From Physcia stellaris (Eukaryota > Ascomycota > Lecanoromycetes > Caliciales > Physciaceae): 64,000 bases of DNA. The stretch lies in NCBI GenBank assembly GCA_018902385.1, contig JABSSW010000045.1:62001-126000 (forward strand), given 5' to 3'. Positions 59,068-64,000 of the stretch are shown here, in pieces (the stretch's first letter is position 1; each line of letters starts with the position of its first letter). A model generated the notes under the pieces. That model was given only the letters and a program-made list of their open reading frames with translations. It ran no database searches and had not been told where the DNA came from. A program made the translations under genes and the position numbers.

Positions 59068-59889
59068 ATCAAGACAGAGTTGATAACTTCAGATGTTGTC
59101 AAACACTACCTTGAATTCGACGAGACGCAACAGGAAGACCATTTTTCGTAAACCAGCAGGGTTGCAGCTGAAGTCTTTGACTTGTCGAAAGCCGTGCAAA
59201 AACTCGAGAGCGGGATGCACAAGTCGGCACATGGCCTGAGCTGTTTGGGCCCAAAGGTGAGCGGGTGTTATATCTACGGAGACACTCATGAAGGTCAAAT
59301 CCATCGGTATCAAATCTGATATGGAACCTTGGCTACTTAGGTAATCTATATCCACGGTTCTCGTATCGGCGTACGAAGACGCGGTTAGTGTGACCGTTGG
59401 GCTTTCTCGAGGACAGCTTCCGTCAATGCAGCAGATGACACTACCGGATACAGAGAGAAAGCGACTGAGGAATAATGGACATACCACCAGGCAGCACGTA
59501 CCCGATCTTGGACTGTGGGAGGCGCCATGGCAGGGGTGTATCAGACCGTCTGGCGATTCGCTGTGAGGGGGTACAACTGCCAAGGCTCGTGGAAGGGTCC
59601 GATGCCCAATCAGAGTATGGGCTGGGACTAAGAAAGCAAAAGCCCCGACTTTCCCCAGACTTTACTAACACTAGCAGTACTCCTACCTTACCTTAGCTAT
59701 ATGCCGTGGCCATCTCGGACCTGGACCGTTCCATTTATAAGGACGTCATCGCCCTTCCATCTCTCCCCTTCATGTCCACCGCTGCTGCCCTCATCCCAAG
59801 TCCCTGCTGTTCGTTGTAGTCGCTATCGCTTGGCTACTTCATCAGTCAGCATCCAATCCTGCTAACCTATCTTCGGATTTGCGGCCGAA
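59068..59889. other. Intergenic, with an unsupported minus-strand frame and the facB promoter
   Basis: A 164-codon minus-strand frame (59089-59583) has no ATG at its start and no recognised domain; its C-terminal half is plausible protein but I cannot call it. From about 59700 the sequence is pyrimidine-rich with a TTTATAAGG at about 59734, fitting a promoter and leader for the next gene. Confidence 0.4.
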
Positions 59890-62707
59890 ATGCCAGGCAT
59901 CCTCCCCATGAAGGTGATCAAGGTTGGGACAAGTGCACAAAGCCGGATTGCTCAAGCCTGTGACAGATGCAGGAGCAAGAAGATCCGTTGCGACGGCATT
60001 ACCCCTTGCTGTACCCAGTGCTCTAACGTTGGCTTCGAATGCAAGACCAGCGATAAGCTCAGTCGACGAGCCTTTCCCCGCGGTTACACCGAATCACTCG
60101 AAGAACGCGTTCGAGCATTGGAGTCCGAGGTCAAGGAGTTGAAGGACCTGCTTGATGAGAAGGATGAGAAGATCGACATCCTCTCCAGAATACATCCATC
60201 TTCTCGTAAAACATCTACAGCTGCAACACTGCCGGCTGTGACAGCTTCGCAAACTGTAGCTATAGCTCAAGAGTCGCAGGTGGATACCTTCAGAGTCCAG
60301 CAGTCGCCCTGTTTACTTGAGGCGAGTAATGCGGACTCGTACTTCATGGGCGCCTCAAGCGGTAGATCATTCGTAGGTAAGGTGTAATTCTCGTTCATGA
60401 GTTGCGGTAAGAATGATGCTCATCGAGGCAAGATACCTTCAAGGCAAAGGTACAAGAAAGTGGTAAACCATGTGTGGATTTCCAGACCAAAAGCTTCTTC
60501 CCAATGAGGCAGAAGGCGTACCCTCTGCTCAAGACTCCTCAGCGACGAGGCACGTCCTCTAAAGCACCGCCTCGACTTGTATCTGATCAGTTGATCAACA
60601 TCTTCTTTCAAGAATGGGCACCGCTGTTTCCTGTTTTGCACCGACCAACGTTTTTGACTATATACGCGAATTTCATGGCAAACCCGGACGTCGTAAACGA
60701 TCAGCATATTATTGCGCAGCTAAACCTCGTCTTCGGTATTGCCACGCTCTCTGCAGAGGTATGGCAGGATAACGACAGCTGTTGATGTAAGGTCGGCCTA
60801 CTAATATCTACATAGGGCAGTAGACAATGGATCGCAAGCTTTGAAAGCCAGTGGCAAGCTGCTCTTGAGGCGATCCTGTTTGAGCAGAATCTGACTACAT
60901 TGCAATGTCTCGTACTTGCTGAGATGTACTGTATTGCCAAGGCAGATTACAACAAGCTGTTGCACTATAAGGGAGTGGCTACAAGCCTATCTCACCGGCT
61001 TGGCCTCCATCAATCCCAAAAACGTTTCTCGCTTGGAACCCTCACAGCCGAAACGAGGAAGAAGGTTTTCTGGACACTGTACACGCTCGATTGGTTCGTC
61101 CATGCTGTATGAACGTTAAAGGAAAGGACTGACAGCTGACAGCTTCTCTGCGGCTCTGCTCGGTCTACCAAAACTACTGAAGGACTGCGACATCTATACA
61201 GAGTATCCAGCGGATGTCGACGACGAAAATATATCGGAACGAGGCTTCCAGTCGACCTTGCCTGGTGAATCCACTAGGCTTTCTAGTGCCTTGTCGCTTT
61301 TTCGTGCTGCTCGGATTATGTCGAAGGTGCTAGACGTGAACTACCCTGCGGCTTCGTCTCACGATCTCTCATTCCAAAGGATATCTGGTCTGAGCGATGA
61401 GCTAGACAACTGGCAAACCAGCCTCCCGTCACACCTCCGATTAGATTTTGTCCAAGACAAGCCAAGCACGAATGTTGTCGGTAGCAGATCGCCATTATTG
61501 GTACGTGCCCTACAAGTCTGAAGCGTCCACTGGTCTGACAAAGGCAGTCTCTTGCGTATTACTATGGTACATGTCCTGTGGTCTTGGAATGAATTCTGTC
61601 TGACAAAACGCAGTTCGTACTCTGATCCATCGGCCTGTTGTCGGATCTAGTTTATCTAGCAAAGCCACCTCTTCAGTGGTCGCCCTTGCAAGCTCCAGTA
61701 AGCATATCATTCAGATCATTCAATTGCTCGAGGAGCGTGGCATGAGTTTCTCATTCTGCTTAAACAAAAACGAAGTCTTGCTGCTGGCCGGCTTTGGACT
61801 TCTGTACCAAGGGCTCGAGCTCGACCGGAAAGGCAAGCTCATTCAGGACAGCCAACGGTTAATGTGTTCCGTGGTTGAGATTCTTGACAGGACTGGTGCT
61901 CCCGGTGCTGTAGATTTTAAGAAACTGGCGTGTGCAGTGATCAACGTTGATCGGTTCACGAAGGGTGCAAGGACTTTTGAGGATAAGTCTAACACACGAC
62001 GAATGTCTGAAGGCAGTATGCCTGCTCCGAAGACTACTTCGAGATCGCCACGAAGGCAAATTCAAGCCTTCGCTTCTCGAATTGCCTCTGCTACACTGCC
62101 TCTACCGCTTAAGCGAGAACACACATGGGACCGTCGATGTTTGGTTCAAGACGTTGTCACTAAACGAAATGCAGCAAAGTATGCACGTAGTGACAGTCAA
62201 AATAGCATATCCTCAGTGGCATCGGAGCCGACCCAACAGCATCTCCAGAACAAAGTCACTGCCCGGAAAACATCTCATCACACCGCTGCATTCGAGACAC
62301 CAAATCTCGACTATCTCTCTTTTCCCAATGAACCGAATCCGGTTGTAAGCCACGCGCCTCCAAAATCCACACCCGGGGCTAAAGAGCCAAATTGCCCGAT
62401 GGGTCGTAGCTCTACGCAGCAAGCACGGTTCAATAGCCTGCTTTCGTCGCAAGACGTACTGTCAGCACACACCTCTACTTCCTCTTCTCAGGCAACCCAC
62501 GATTGGGCATTTGACTGTTGGCTGGTGCCGCAGCCAAGCACTGGTCCAGCATCGGCACAAAGTGTACTGAGTTTCTCGGAAGAAGATTTTACGAGTGGCG
62601 AGGAGCTCAGCATTTGTGATCCGGTAGGCGAGTTTCCTGGGATCGCAATGCCCAATATTGAAAATTTAGATGGGTTCGACGATTTAGATGACAATCTCAT
62701 TCTCTGA
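59890..62707 (+). CDS. facB: Acetate regulatory Zn2Cys6 transcription factor (FacB/Acu-15 type)
   Basis: Activator of acetate use (acetyl-CoA synthase, glyoxylate cycle, carnitine transferase genes). 853 residues, close to Aspergillus FacB. Exons: 59890-60376, 60433-60758, 60816-61093, 61143-61500, 61548-61566 (19 nt) and 61614-62707. Residues 24-51 form the zinc cluster ([21 protein letters not shown]) preceded by [13 protein letters not shown] coiled coil [22 protein letters not shown] follows. The middle homology region (fungal_trans) spans [20 protein letters not shown] to [21 protein letters not shown]. The tail is Ser/Asn-rich and acidic (residues about 790-853: [18 protein letters not shown]), a likely activation domain. 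Confidence 0.85.
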
Positions 62708-63325
62708 GCTCGAGCGCCGGGGGTTGTGGCGCAGTCCGAGTGAACAATTTCTTGTCGAAGCTGCGGAAGAGGATATCTGTGCTAATACTACCTACTAAGT
62801 ACCGTGTTCTTAAACTCACGGGTAACCGGGATCATCATCGATGAAGAACGAAGAATGTATACACAATGGCATTTCGAGTACCAACGCGACTGGATATGAA
62901 TGTTTCAAAGTTTCTTGCTATGCAACAGAAGGTCTGTAGTTATTATTTACTCCTTATAAGGATACCAAGACCAGCACCAGACGTCGCATAACTCGTAAAC
63001 ATTTGTTTTATTCTACTACTGCAAATTGGGGACGTTCACTCTATCTGATGTGTAAAAGGCTTTAGTCACTCATACCTGTTTGGGGAAATCGTGTGGGGGT
63101 GAAGCGCGCTGAGCGCATGTTTTTTAATTGATTGTCTTTAACCACATTCTTGTGGGCCGGTGTTCATCGCTGTGGTCACATGGCGCCCATATCGACCGTG
63201 ATATAATCATAAGGATGCTTCATGTCGACAAGTGAAACGATGCAGGTCTATTCGTAGCTCTCGCTGCCCAGTCTTCTAGCCTATCATCCTTGCAGTAGAG
63301 GGGGCGCTTAGTGAAGGCGACAGTG
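62708..63325. other. Intergenic between facB and the Pho85-type kinase
   Basis: 3' end of facB and promoter of the kinase. No gene or repeat recognised. Confidence 0.5.
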
Positions 63326-64000
63326 ATGGCACTTAAAGACACCTCCAGCCCTTCGCGAACTTCAACGTCAACGAAGCACTTTCTGACTCAACGCCTTAAT
63401 GATATTGCCGAGTCCTTAATATCTCCAAGCGACGTCCTCCAGTTTGAAAGACCTTCCCCTAAGCAGCCTAATAAGCCCCTCCCAGCCACGTCTTATACCC
63501 CGCACGTCATGGACAAGAGACATCCAAGCTCATTTCAGCAACTAGAGAAGGTATATCCTGGACGATGCTACTTCCTCGTCGATATCTCGGGAAGCTAATG
63601 TCACCCATAGCTTGGAGAGGGAACGTATGCTACTGTACGATCGAAATCTGGCCGGCAGGCGACGACCTAAAGCTGACCACACGGTTAGGTTTTCAAAGGT
63701 CGAAACCGCCAAACGGGCGAGCTCGTGGCTCTGAAAGAGATCCACTTGGATTCCGAGGAGGGCACACCTTCAACTGCGATACGAGAGATTTCGTTGATGA
63801 AAGAGCTAAAGCATGAGAACATTGTCTCTTTGCACGATGTTATTCACACGGAGAACAAGCTCATGCTTGTTTTCGAGTACATGGACAAAGATTTGAAGAA
63901 GTTCATGGACTCGCGGGGCACTGGAGGGGCACTCGACTTCATCACCATCAAATCATTCATGCACCAGCTTCTTCAGGGAATCGCCTTCTGCCACAACAAT
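63326..64000 (+). CDS. pho85: Pho85/PhoA-type cyclin-dependent kinase (3' part outside window)
   Basis: N-terminal half of a PSTAIRE cyclin-dependent kinase; Pho85 family kinases couple phosphate and nutrient state to cell cycle and development. The kinase starts at [14 protein letters not shown] (ATG 63509): exons 63509-63550, 63611-63634 (24 nt, LGEGTYAT) and 63689-onwards ([34 protein letters not shown]). The sequence ends at the window edge just before the catalytic HRD loop (FCHNN). An in-frame ATG at 63326 would add 61 residues of Ser/Pro-rich leader; Aspergillus PhoA is reported to have two starts, so both may be used. Confidence 0.92.

Overview
The window looks like nuclear DNA of a filamentous ascomycete (Pezizomycotina). 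Nearly every recognisable gene is cut by 47-160 nt GT-AG introns with fungal branch points (CTAAC, CTGAC, CTAAT). The proteins have their closest family memory in Aspergillus-type fungi: FacB-like Zn2Cys6 regulator, Pdx1, Ygr210-type GTPase, peroxisomal vezatin/Inp2-like protein. The genome is bipartite: a very AT-rich block (1 to about 8690) meets a GC-balanced gene-bearing part at a sharp edge. This resembles the compartments left by repeat mutation in fungi, including lichen-formers; the species cannot be told from the sequence.

Layout: 1-8690 is decayed AT-rich repeat DNA with almost no CC or GG dinucleotides and no credible gene. 8.7-18.6 kb holds two C2H2 zinc-finger genes and an APH-type kinase gene in gene-poor surroundings. 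19.2-25.8 kb holds dUTPase (+), pyridoxal kinase (-), PCNA (-) and a vezatin-domain peroxisome protein (-). 27.5-32.7 kb is a large ATAD2/Yta7/Abo1 AAA-ATPase with an apparent one-base frameshift near its start. 33.1-40.9 kb holds Pho13-type phosphatase (+), M18 aspartyl aminopeptidase (-), the APC/C activator Cdh1 (+) and pyruvate dehydrogenase protein X (-). 42.1-43.3 kb is a conserved mitochondrial membrane protein. 46.0-50.0 kb is cohesin SMC1 (-), followed by two short inverted-repeat elements. 51.7-64 kb holds glycerophosphocholine acyltransferase (+), a probable secreted protein (-), a TA-flanked MITE, an Ygr210-type GTPase (+), a small mitochondrial protein (-), a SET-domain methyltransferase (+), the acetate regulator FacB (+) and, cut by the window end, a Pho85/PhoA-type cyclin-dependent kinase (+).

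Genes work in ordinary housekeeping pathways. There is a loose S-phase/chromosome group (dUTPase, PCNA, Yta7, SMC1, Cdh1); three of these have ACGCG (MCB-like) sites just upstream. There is also a carbon/acetyl-CoA group (Pdx1, FacB). I see no biosynthetic cluster, virus or CRISPR.

Exon structures were rebuilt by hand by requiring GT-AG (or GC-AG) junctions that keep frame and restore conserved family sequence; they have not been tested against transcripts. The most unusual observations are the CC/GG-purged mutation signature of the AT block, a PCNA start codon that exists only after splicing, 10- and 11-nt microexons, two probable GC-AG introns, and two small TA-flanked inverted-repeat elements.
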